Shown here piece by piece: positions 11,281 to 23,789 of a stretch of 64,000 nt of DNA. The notes beneath the pieces are model-generated. The model was not told the DNA's origin, ran no database searches, and saw only the letters and a program-made list of their open reading frames with translations. Origin of the DNA: Lepidurus packardi (taxonomy: Eukaryota; Arthropoda; Branchiopoda; Notostraca; Triopsidae); assembly GCA_023053545.1 (NCBI GenBank), contig JAKZAN010000004.1, forward strand, positions 12,561,235 to 12,625,234, in the 5' to 3' direction. The stretch's first letter is position 1. The number at the start of each line of letters is the position of its first letter. The translations under genes were made by a program, and so were the position numbers.

Positions 11281-12050
11281 GAAATATGAAGAGAGGAAAC
11301 AAGGGGCTGATGTATACTGATCCGGGTAAGCAGCTATAGGATTTCTGCGATTCGAGTCTGGCAGAAATACACGAGAGTTAGTTCAAAACTCCCACACTAT
11401 GCATCAGTGGGCTTGCGGGAGCATGATTAAGTGACGGAAATCAAACGGCAGAAATCGTACCCGAGTCTGCAGCAATAATATTTCTGCGATCCGAGTCCGG
11501 CAGAAATACACGAGAGTTAGTTCAAAACTCCCCTACTATGCATCAGTGGGCTTGCGGGAGCACGATTAAGTGACAGAAATCAAAAAACGGCAGAAATCGT
11601 ACCCGAGTCTGCAGCAATAATATTTCTGCGATCCGAGTCTCGCAGAAATGTCTAATGTTGCTTAAAAACACCCAATTCTCATCGTCAATTGACTTATTGG
11701 AGTGCAAATCAAATGCCAAGATCGAAAAAACTGCAGAAATATAGTTTCTGCAATATTGCTAACGAGCAAAAAGAAATGTGTATTTCTGACTTTCGTTTTT
11801 ACCACTTCTCTATTTATTACCTTCCTTGAAAACCTGAAGGGAAACAACAATCCATGTTTGAAACTAAATTACTGCAGAGTGATTCGAGTCTGCAGCAATA
11901 TTTCTGCGATCCGAGTGTGACAGAAATGTATACTACGTCTTAAAAACACCCATTCTAGTCGTCAATGGACTTTATGGAGTGTAAATCAAAATGCCCAAAA
12001 ATATAAAACTGCAGAAATAAAATTTCTGCGATTTTTCTAATTTTCTGATG
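11280..12050. repeat. ATTTCTGC/GCAGAAAT repeat block
   Basis: A unit of about 138 bp containing ATTTCTGCGATCCGAGTC, GGCAGAAATACACGAGAG and GGGCTTGCGGGAGCA occurs about 2.3 times (11341-11640). A second unit with CTTAAAAACACCCA, GTCAAT and ACTGCAGAAATA occurs twice (about 11645-11760 and 11925-12030). Both begin or end with ATTTCTGC or its reverse complement, so every unit is bracketed by inverted 8-mers. Confidence 0.85.
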
Positions 12051-13770
12051 TTTGTTTTTTGCCCCTTGGCTAGTTATTGTTTCTTTCCCGTCCACTTTCC
12101 CTTGGGGTGGGAGTTGGGGTTGCTAGGGTGTATTGCGTCGGTTTGGGGTCCTCTTTTGGCACCGTATTTCTTCCTTAAATCACCCAAAATTGGTTGAGTA
12201 CATCTGAAAAGCCCGGCGGACATAGTCTCGGCCGAATGTTGGAAGCTCTTCAAGAAGAAAAAAAAGCAAGTAGCAGTTTTAGCGTCAGCTGAGCGAGAAA
12301 GAATCGCTCCACCCTTTCCCCGTATTTCTTGTTTTATCGGTAGTCCTAACCCCCACTGTCCTGGGGCTAGATAGCCTTTAACATCCTCTTTGGCTCCTCC
12401 CCTTTCTTCTTCTCGTCCCCCCTTTGAGATGCTAGCTTTTTATATCTTCAAGAGCTGGCGGCCAGTACGTAAGAACGTTACTTGGTCGCTGGGCCTTGAA
12501 GTGAAAAGAAACATAAAAAAAAACTCCGTAACAAAGTTCGCAGTAATATGAAATCAGCCTTAAACCCCGTTTCAAGCAGCAATACAACAGAAATCATCAT
12601 CCGTGAGGCGAAACGACACGCAGAAATAGCGTCTAGGAACCGAGAGTACTGACTAAGTGTGAGTTTGATGGTCATTTCTAGAAAATTGGCCTCCGGGGGG
12701 AGAAGACATATAAATCATACGTAAAACAGCAAGCGCCTGGGGCTAAAAGGGTGTCAACTCTTTTATAGCTCTTCTTTCTTTTTTCTTACAAGATTGGGCG
12801 CTAAACTAATGCTTCCAAAAAATAAGAAAAAAATAAAAAAAAGTGTTTAGAGACAGCGTTTTGGTTAGGGCCATTATTGCGCAAATATACATGCTTGCTT
12901 TCTGTTTTCAGCCGGTTATTGATGTTTGTTCCCGCGGGGGGTTAGCTATTCTATCGATTTATCGAAGTTTCGCAACGCTGCGGAGACCTTCCCCGTAGCT
13001 GCAGAACTTCATAGACAAGCACACACAACACACACTCATCCTTTAGTTGTAATACTACACGCAGCACCCATAAGGGTAAAAAGCACTTTCATTCTTTTTA
13101 TTCAGGGAGGATCAGCCGTGGAGGATCGTGGAAAGAACGTCAATATACGCTTTAATGAGGGGCTTTGATAAATGGTTCCCTTCCCCTCTTCCCAAACCAA
13201 AAATAAAACAAAATTCTTCCCAAGCTAAAAAAACTAAAAATTCCTAAAACTAGAGGTAAAAACGAACAAAGTCAACCTTTGCCCGGAGTCGTTGCGTTTC
13301 TCCGGCCTGCGCGTCTATAAATACAGCGCACTCAAGCTAACAGTGAAAAATAGGGATGGGAGCGAACGAATTTACTGCTAAGCCGGGATCGTCGCGCTAG
13401 TCCGGGCTGTGTCTTTTGCAAACAAAGCGCACTGGAGCAAGACTGAAAAGTAGGGGTGGAAACGAAGGAATTTTGCACTTAACGGAGACTCGTTGCGCTA
13501 CTCCGGCCTGTGTGTCTTTAAAAACGGCGCACTGATGCAACCAAGAAAATTAATGATGGAGCGAGCTTTAAACTATAACTTTTAATAACTATAACATTAA
13601 CCAGTGTGTAAATAACTATAACATTAATAAGAGTATTTTAGTTTAAAAAAATGCAATCTTAGAAGAAATTGAACTGTTTTTTGACATGTAATTAAGAAAT
13701 AGCTGAATAATAATAATAATAATTGAATTCTAAGAATGTCTCTTTTAATTTCAGATTAAAGAAGTGTGAT
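12050..13770. other. Upstream region of the GPR158-like gene with three more hairpin boxes
   Basis: Mostly unassigned. Hairpin-box copies lie at about 13277, 13380 and 13484, spaced about 104 bp apart and each followed by a GCGCACT segment, so this is a short array of the same half-unit seen at 9.2-10.2 kb. A splice acceptor (TTTAATTTCAG) at 13754 marks a 5' untranslated intron whose first exon was not located. Confidence 0.65.
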
Positions 13771-13773
13771 ACA

Positions 13774-16700
13774 ATGGTGGTCCGTCCAGTCTGGGAGCAG
13801 AAGGCCTTTTCATGGCTGTTCATTTGCGTATGGTTTGGGAATCCGATTCCAGACATGCTGCCTTTAGCGGAAGCTGTGAATCCTACAGAAAAGGTAAGCA
13901 TCCGTCTCCCTCCCCCCTTCTTCCCCCAAAGAGATAAAGATATGACCATTCAAAAGGTTCACCCCTCCCCCCCCTGAGGCGACGACATACAAGAGCCCCA
14001 GGGGCCAAACCCTAGATGGAGGGGCGACAGGAAAAGTTAATTCACTGTTGAATGTCATGCTTACGATTTTTTTTGCTTAATATCAAAGAACAGAACATCT
14101 ACTGTTGTCTGCCATTTTATTCGATTAGGGATCTCACTTCGACACTTCGTATACACGAAACACAGCGTCTTTGGAGCGCCCAGGAAACGTGGTTGCATCA
14201 CCGATGCTACGTCACATAGGGCCACGGCAAAAGTGTTCGATTTGAATTTTGGACTTATTTTCTTCATATCTCAGCTATTATTTCGCGTATGATAAAAAGA
14301 AACATATCAACGGAAACTAGATTTTTTACTCTTTTTTTACGATTTTTTAAAAGATCCTTGTTTGTAATCATTCCCTTTTCTAAACCGCCACAGCCTATTT
14401 CAGTACCGGAGGTATAGCTTCTAGGGAACATCCGTTGTTTTTTTCTTCGCTAAAGACAAAAACGGGTTAGATAATAGCTTTTGGCGAGACCTTTCCGAGG
14501 GGGCTTTCATTGAAATTGAAAGTTAAAATGTGACATTAGCATTCTTTCTGTAAAGAAGGTGCTCGTGCTAAAGAAAACAACCTGGTCCAAAAAAGAAAAA
14601 GAATGAAAGACAATCTAGAAAAAAAAGATAAGGAAGGCAACTTGGAGGCAGTCACGTGGACACACACACATCAAGTTTCACCGCTGTCGTGTGCATCGAG
14701 AAACAATTTCTTCTCCCGCTATGACTTTCTTATTGCCTACATAATTTTCTTTCGCTGTTCGGAAAAGTCACAAGTTTTGATTTCGCTTCTGAAAGCTGTC
14801 AACTGGTCTATAAACAGAAAAAAGCAATACTGAAAGGAAGACAACAGTGAATATGACCTGATCTTCTAAAAGTAGGTCCATTAACTCCCCCCCGGCAATA
14901 TTTTTTCCAAATTACAATACTTCACCTTCAAAAGAAAAGCTACCGACGTTTCGCATAGCACCAAGCCGACCTTGTACCATTCCTCCGGCCTGCCTCACAA
15001 AAGAGTACAACAACCCAATAATGAATCGAACAAATGCTTGGCCGTATGGTAGCTTCTTTTGAACGGGAAAGTTTGCCGACGTTTCGCACAACACCAAGCC
15101 CACCTTGTGGCATTACTCCGGCCTACCTCAGAAAGAGTAAAACAGCGCAATAATGAATCGAACAAATGCTTGGCCGTATGGTAGCTTCTTTTGAACGGGA
15201 AAGTTTGCCGACGTTTCGCACAACACCAAGCCCACCTTGTGGCATTACTCCGGCCTACCTCAGAAAGAGTAAAACAGCTCAATAATGAATCGAACAAATG
15301 CTTGGCCCTACCGCGTTCGGCAAATCGGAAAGTCTGCCGACGTTTCGCATAACGTCAAGCCGACCTTTTAGCATTACTCCGGCCTGCCTTACAAAGAGTA
15401 CAACAACGCAATAATGAACTGAACAAATGCTTTGCCCTACTGCGTTCAGTATCTTGTAAAAAACATTACTGATGCTACACAATTACACAATGTGCAGAAA
15501 CAAAAAAGAAAGTAACAAAGCGATTATAACCACCCAACATTATTATTACTATCTCACTGTACCCTCAAAGCAAGTCTGCCGACGTTTCGCACAACACCAA
15601 GCCCACCTTGTGGCATTACTCCGGCCTACCTCAGAATTAGTAAAACAGCGCAAGAATGAATCGAACAAATGCTGGGCCCTACTGCGTTCGGTAAATCGGA
15701 AGTCTGCCGACGTTTCGCATAACGTCAAGCCGACCTTGTAGCATTACTCCGGCCTGCCTTACAAAGAGTACAACAACGCAATAATGAACTGAACAAATGC
15801 TTTGCCCTACTGCGTTCAATATCTTGTAAAAAACATTACTGATGCTACACAATTACACAATGTGCAGAAACAAAAAAGAAAGTAACAAAGCGATTCTAAC
15901 CACCCAACGTTATTATTACTATCTCACTGTACCCTCAAAGGTAGTTAAAATGGATTACAATTCGTGCATTATGACATTGTGTAGCGTGACGATTGTAGGG
16001 AACGTACAAGGAGCGGGTACGTGTAAACAAAGGAGATACGTTAGTGTTGCGTGTGGTTATGTGATGTAGCTGTAATTACTTAACCCAGAGAGTGTATATA
16101 TATTTTTTTCTTATTTTTTTTTTGGTGTGGTTTTCGGAATACCAGCCCTCAGAAACCCTGGACCTTATCAACGAAATTATGACCGGCAGTCGAGGGTCTC
16201 TGTGTATCACGCAAGGCCCCTATTACCGGTCCGTACCTGTGCCTCTTCACATGGACCTCTTGTTTGACGCCTCTCGACAAAAGGCAGATATGATGGCCAC
16301 ATTTCTTCAAGAGATCGGCCTAGCCACTCCTTCTACTAGTAACAATCTATCCTTTCTTATAACCCCCCCTTTCAATTCCCTTTCCAAATGAAAACACCTT
16401 TTGTAATCCTTAAAACCGTCCTTTTGATATTTTTTCTCCAATTTTTAGCATTCATTCATTTAATATATAATTAATATGAATGTTTCAATTTATTTTTATT
16501 GATTTGAATGTATTTGAATTTTTTAGAATTATGGGGCGCTGTAATCGAGAATCTCTTGAAAGCCGACAAGAAGATGCAAGTTGTTCGCCTTCTAGTCTTT
16601 AAAACATCTCCGGAGCAACGTTATTCTCAAGGCCCCCTCGTGTACGCTGGCGAAGGTAGTCAGCCCGTTTCGCAGTACGACAATCCAGTCGTTCGCAACA

Positions 16701-19700
16701 TTATGTTTAAACTCAACCAAGGGAGGAAAAGGATCGACACGCTGGACATGCCGCATGATGGTCCCCCAGGCGGAATAACCCTAAGTCCCTCTGGTAGTTC
16801 TATTCCAGACTTCCCCTGGTACATCGACAGTTATACTGCGACGTCCCGGAATTCCCCCAAATTCATGGAAAACCCTTCCAACAAGACTTACGCCGGATGG
16901 TGGACTTACCCTTACTTTTGGTGCGAGACCAAGAATTGGCAAGTCTCTTACACCATCCCGATCCGGGCATCTCCAGCAGAAAGGTAATATAATTCTGCCA
17001 GTCTGTCTTGTGTTACATAAACTGTAAAAGGGAGGATCTAAACTATAAAGGAAACTTCTAACGAGGGTCTTTTGTTAAGCCGAAAAGCTCAGGAAAAGCA
17101 CCTAGAAACAGCACAATTGCATGCATAATTGCATTATGCATGCAAGTAAGCGTTCCTTGACTCTTACGGAAAAGATAAAAAGGGGAAATTACGCTCTCAT
17201 CTTCCGGGAGAACGAAATAATTCTTCAAAGGGAAATGTAACATTGAACTTTGCTGCAGCACTTTCCTATCGATTGTTCACTCAATTTCAAGTTATTTTCG
17301 TTATTTCAAAACCGCCCGTAGTAAAAACAACACTGTACATGAAATGTACTATTAATATTGTAAAAATCAGGTTGTACTGTAAATGAAATGTACTATTAAT
17401 ATTATGCCTTAAGAAAGCTACCGAGGAAATGGAATATCAAACCGAAGTAGCGCGACAAGTCCCGGTTAGCAGTAACGTGCACTCGAACTCTAGAAGTGCA
17501 ATGACGCAACACTGAATTTAAAAAATACACTTCTTATTATCATTCACTGTTGCGTCTTTGCAATTCTATAGCTATACATACAAACACTGTACATGAAATG
17601 TACTACTAATATTGTAAAAATAAGGTTGTACTGTAAATGAAATGTACTATTAATATTATGCCTTAAGAAAGCTACCGAAGAAATGGAATATCAAACCGAA
17701 GTAACGCGACAAGTCCCGGTTAGCAGTAACGTGTACTCGAACTCTAGAATTGCAATGACGCAACACTGAATTTAAAAAATACACTTCTTATTATCATTCT
17801 CTGTTGCGTCTTTGCAATTCTATAGCTATACATACAAACACTGTACATGAAATGTACTACTAATATTGTAAAAATAAGGTTGTACTGTAAATGAAATGTA
17901 CTATTAATATTATGCCTTAAAAAAGCTACCGAGGAAAATGGAATATCAAACCGAAGTAGCGCGACAAGTCCCGGTTAGCAGTAACGTGCACTCGAACTCT
18001 AGAAGTGCAATGACGCAACACTGAATTTAAAAAATACACTTCTTATTATCATTCACTGTTGCGTCATTGCAATTCTATAGCTATAATGATATGTTGCTGC
18101 TCACCGGGACGTTGCCGCGTTACCTCGACCGACGAATGACGCAAGAATGAATTCCAAAAATGCATTCTTATTCTTCATTGTTACGTCATTGAGCATTGGT
18201 AAGGCAGATCGAAGAACTGACCTTACAGGTAAAACGTCGTAGCTTGTGCTCTGGACTTGTAGTACTTGTTAAAGCGAACGAGTACTAGAAAGCCCACTAA
18301 TGGCAAACATCTAATGTTTCCTTGCGCCATTCCTCTGTCACAGTGCGAGTGGATTGCTGAGTTTCGACGTCCACGTCACTGACTTGGACATCAATCAGTG
18401 CGACCAGTCCTGGGACGTACGCGGCAAACGCGAGCCTTTGACTCTCCAACAGATTCCCTACTTCCAAAGCACTCACAAATGTCATAACCTAACGAGCCAA
18501 GTAATCAGCTTCTATTCTCTTACTCTCTCTCTTCACCTCCCCACCCTCTTTCCATTTACTAACTTTTCAACTAACTTTGGGCAATTAGTGCAATTTCACC
18601 CAAGGACTGGGATGGGTCAAAGGAGGCTACACATGCGACTGTCGACCAGGATACTTCGCCTTCAATGGCAATAATACTTTCAACGGCTCCTTTGTTGAAC
18701 GTAAGAAAATAAAACCTTCCAACATGAAATATCTCATTTTTTTCAATACTTTATTTACTTTACTTTATTTACAATACTTTATTACAATACTTTATTTTTT
18801 ATATTTATTACAATACTTTATTTATAATACTTTACTTTATATATCGTTTTTTTATATTTTAATTTTTCTTTAATTTACGGATTGTTTTTTTGCAGTCGCC
18901 TGGGCCGACATGTGGTTTAACAACAGCACGTACGAACAGCTCTACAAATGTCGTCCCTGCTCACCAGGGTGCCACACGTGCACGGATGAGTCACCTTGTT
19001 TGGCTGACTATAATTGGCCTTTCCGGTAAATTTTTTTTTTAATCCTCTAATTGTACATCCTTATTATATTAAGTAATAATTCTTCTTCTACGCCGGTTAC
19101 TTGGAAAAAAATATTCTTACTAATTATTCGATATATAAATGTATTTAATTATTTTTATTATATATAATTATCTATCTAATATAATATATCTACCCGGTTT
19201 TAAATGTACATTTTTAATAATAAACTTTGGCAACAGGCTTATGCCTATACGCCAATATAAAATAAATAATATATCTATATTCTATCTAATATTTTATTGT
19301 ATATAATTATCCTTATATCTTAAATCCTTTTGGTAGGAATGTATTTCCCCTATTCAAACAAAAATGGGCTTGGTATGTCTTTCACTGTCGCCCTTCTTTA
19401 GCTCAAACTCGGCACTTAACATTTGCATGCCTTAGGGGCTAACGGCCGCGAGCCCCCGAGGCGCCCTCTTTTTTAACCCCCCATCAAAAGAAACAGATAG
19501 TGAGCGAAGTAGCTCATCGACGACTTGCACCGCCCTCTCTGGCTCGTCATGCCAAATGGCGTCCTTTCTTCCATCTGCCTTGTTTCGCTTATTTTTTTAT
19601 GTATCCCTCCCTTATTCCCCCCTCACAAAAAAAAACCTTCTCTTTCTTCCATATCCGATCGACTTTTGTCATGGAAATGTTCCCAATCTGCCTAACTTGC

Positions 19701-22700
19701 AACTCTGCTTGCTCTGCCCCTTCTAGGGTCCCCAAATAAAAAGGAAAAAAATAGAAGGAATCGAAAGAAAAGAAGTTCTTTGAAAAACATCACTTTTTGT
19801 CAACCTTTTCGGCCCCTCGGCAACAAAACTCGAACAAAAAGGATCAAACGGCTCCTAGCTCCAGGAAAGGTTAGCTAGCCCGGGGCAATAGCTTTCAAGT
19901 TGGTTTACTTTTACCAGCTAGAAAAAGACCTGAAAGTGGAAGCCCCTTTAATCAGACCCTAATCGAGTTGCCGCTCGCTCACCCCTCCAAAACCCTAGCG
20001 CGCCAGCGAACAAAAAGGTTGCCCCGCGGGCTATTTACTATCTCCCTAACCCCTCAGGCGGGAAGCTAGAGGGGGAAATAACCAGTAGTTTAGTTTATCA
20101 ACTAGCTACAAAGGGGAAAAACACGGATTTTTTTTTGAAAATACCCACAAGTTTGGGAAGGACACGAACAAGCTGTCCTGTTTTGGCTTATTTTTAACTT
20201 GGCTTATGAGATATTCCTCCTTACCCTTCCGTCGCTGCTGACAAAAGATCGAAAACGTCACCTTGGAGGACACAGAAGAATTGCCTCCGTATTGGAAAAG
20301 TAGGGAACGTGTTTGAGGACATTTATCAACGTTGTTATGTCGGATTGGGAGACACACAGGGAGGGGCGAAGGGGGGAAGTTACATCATGTTGGGACATCG
20401 CTCAATAATCCACATTGAATGCAAATTGGATCAGAGGATCCACGGCGACTTTCGATCCGTAAGATGAGTTTCCTTTCTTATTTCATGTCTTCTGATGGTT
20501 GAGTTTTTGATGGGAAGTTTGGGAAGTTATAGAGTAGCAGATGAGCATCATTCTTCTTCGTCCATCGAGGAAGAGCAGGGCGTAAACAATATAAACATTG
20601 CTGATCCAGGGGCCTTTATGGTCCTGAATGGAGGTGTTCCGTCACGGACACGGGGATTCTTTTTTTTTTTTATTTTATACAAGAGTCATAGTGTGTGCTT
20701 ACAACTCCGAGCCTCCGAGCCATTAAGCCATCAGAATACAGCGCCACTTCCGTCCATCACATTATACTGGCAACCGCCGCGATTTCCACCCTCTTTCGGA
20801 GCATCATTTATCTCGAAGCCCGAAATCCCGGGAAAAATGGGGAAAAAATGGAAAGAAAAACACTCCTCATGAACAGACGCTCTCTGCCTAATCTCTATGC
20901 ATACATCGATTCATGGGCTCCTTTTGTTCCTAAGTCTCTTTTACTCTTTTACTAGCCAATTACTAGCCAATGTTGCTGCAAGGTGTTCCTTTTATTTCTT
21001 CTCTTGCGTTGCTGGCAAGAAAACGGACGAAGATTTCGATGGCTTTTAATTCCCAAGCTCTTTCCCTAGAAGCTAGGAATACAACATTAACAGACAGAGA
21101 CACAAACGAGGAACCACATCGAATCTATAACCCTTACCCTTAGAGACCCTCCACCCTGGGGCTATTAAAAAGCGCCCCCAGGCGTCCAGATTCTTGGCAA
21201 TTCCCTTACTTAATAACAATAAAGAAGGAAAACAGGGGAAAAAATATTGCTTCATTTGGCAGTATATAAAGTAAGAGTACACCTTAGTTTAGTGATGCGC
21301 AACGGTCATAGATGGCGCTGATGTTTGTTTTGTTTTTTGTGAAAGCCTTGCGTAAGAAAGTAAACAGAAATAACCCTATTTCAGAGAAAAAGAGAAAAGA
21401 GACAGAATGAGTGAAAACTCTAGTATTAGTTTACGTAACGCACAACATCACGTGACCTAGAAATACTCGGTTTCCGTGGTGCTACAGGGCCTACAATGAA
21501 ACGCAATACAGCTCAACGCACGGCACGGCACGACAAGAGTTAATAAGGGAATACTTTGTAAGATATATGGACTTGGAATGTGTGCTATACATAAAAGTCT
21601 AGCGCAATATTGCTGGTCTAATCCTACTGTTTGTTGACAGGATATCGTTGTTGGTTATCTCCATGGTTTGCGCCATCTTCTCGCTCATCCTTATCGCAGC
21701 CGTGTTTCATTACCGTCACCTCAAAGTTTTCAAAGCAACCAGTCCAATCTTTCTGTGCATTACTCTCGTGGGATGCGCTATGATGTACTCCGAAGTAAGT
21801 CTCTTTGCTTTACCACAGCTAGAAATGCAATCTTAAAGCACCCCTATCCCCCCCAACAAAATTACAGTATTTCCAATAACCTTAAAGTACCTGAAACAAC
21901 TTCGAGGTATCTCAAATAGCGCTGAAGTACTTCAAATAAGCTTAAAGTACCTTCAAGTAACCTTGAGATACCTCAAATCACGGAAATAGTTTTTAATACA
22001 ACTATGTACTGTGCCTCAACCCTGAAGTACCTCAAAGTACCTCCAAGTACTTAAATCCTACAGTTCAAATGCGTAGATGTACTTAAATAACTTCCAAATG
22101 CCTCAAATAGCACTGACGTACTTCAAATAAGCTTAAAGTACCTCCAAGTAACCTTGAGAGACCTCAAATAACATTGAAGTACTTCAAATAAGCTTAATGT
22201 ACCTCCAAGTAACCATGAGATACCTCAAATCACGGAAATAGTTTCGAATACAACTATGTACTGTGCCTCAACCCTGAAGTACCTCAAAGTACCTCCAAGT
22301 ACCTTAAATCCTACAGTTCAAATGCGTAAATGTACTTAAATAACTTCCAAATACCTCAAATAGCACTGACGTACTTCAAATAAGCTTAATGTACCTCCAA
22401 GTAACCTTGAGATACCTCAAATCACGGTAAATAGTTTCTAATACAACTATGTACTGTGCCTCAACTCTGAAGTACCTCAAACTACCTCCAAGTACCTTAA
22501 ATCCTCTAGTTCAAAGGCGTCAATGTACTTAAACAACTTCCAAATACCTCAAATAGCATTGAAGAACTTCAAAAAAGCTTAAAGTCCTTCAAATAACCTT
22601 GAAATACCTCAAATCACAGTACATCATTTCCTATGTACTAACACACGGTGCCTCAATCTTGAAGTACCTCAGATCTTAGCGCAAATGTATAAGTGTACTT

Positions 22701-23752
22701 AAAAGGAACTTTAATTACCCCTTCAAACGGAAAACAGCAATGTCTCTTTTTAAAATGACTCTTTTCATTAACAAGATTCCCTTTTAAAGATGGCTGCAAT
22801 TTTCGGTGTCCTGGATACTTCCAGTTGCGTGGCAACCAAATGGACTCGACATTTAGGATTTTGTGTCACTTACACTGCTCTTCTGATGAAAACATGGAGG
22901 TAATGCACTTAAAATTCCCATATCCAATCTTTTACTAATTGTCATCCCCCTTCTTCTTCCAAAAAATCCCGAAATTTTGATCCGCTATTTCTTCTCCGTT
23001 AATCTGTTCTATATTTTCAATTATTATTTTCTATAGTCTCCTCTCTTTTTATATACAGTATTTATATAGAAACACTTATACATACATAATTATATTTATT
23101 GAATATCATATTATTTAATTTATTTTATGCCTTTCGCTAATTGTCTTATTCCTCTACTTGCAAAAAAAAAGAGTTTCACTAACGTATCGGGTGAAATCAG
23201 CCCATAAACTGAAACTAACCGACCGCCAATTGCTGCAATGGCTATTTCCGATACTTTTGGTAACGGTCGTTTATTTGGGAGCCTGGACTGCCAGTGCAGC
23301 ACCCACTGCTGTTGAAATCACCGATTCGGATAACTTACGCTTTACCCAGTGTAGTTACGGTTGGTGGGATCACTCCTTAGCCATAGGTAAAAAATAAAAA
23401 AAAAATAAAAAAATATATCCATAGAAAATTTCTATATATTTCTTTTAACCTAATCTAATCTTCTTAGAAAAAGCAAGCCAACGCTATTAAAGATCAGAAT
23501 TTTTAAAATTATTTTATAATTATTAAAATTATTTTATTAAAATTACTAAGACTAAACTGAATGCTCAAATTTAAAAAAAATTATCTTTTAGGAGAGCTTT
23601 TATTTCTGCTGTGGGGTATTAAAGTCTGCTACTCCGTCCGAAACGCAGAATCAGTCTTCAACGAAGCGCAGCATATTTCTTGGGCTGTTTATAATATCGC
23701 GCTTGTCAATATCGTCATGGTTGCCATTCAGTAAGTTTTTCCTGTCAAAAAT

Positions 23753-23789
<37 letters not shown>

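Noticed and set aside
9150-15900. Short open frames inside the repeat arrays
   Set aside because: They shift or stop from unit to unit, so no protein is conserved across copies.
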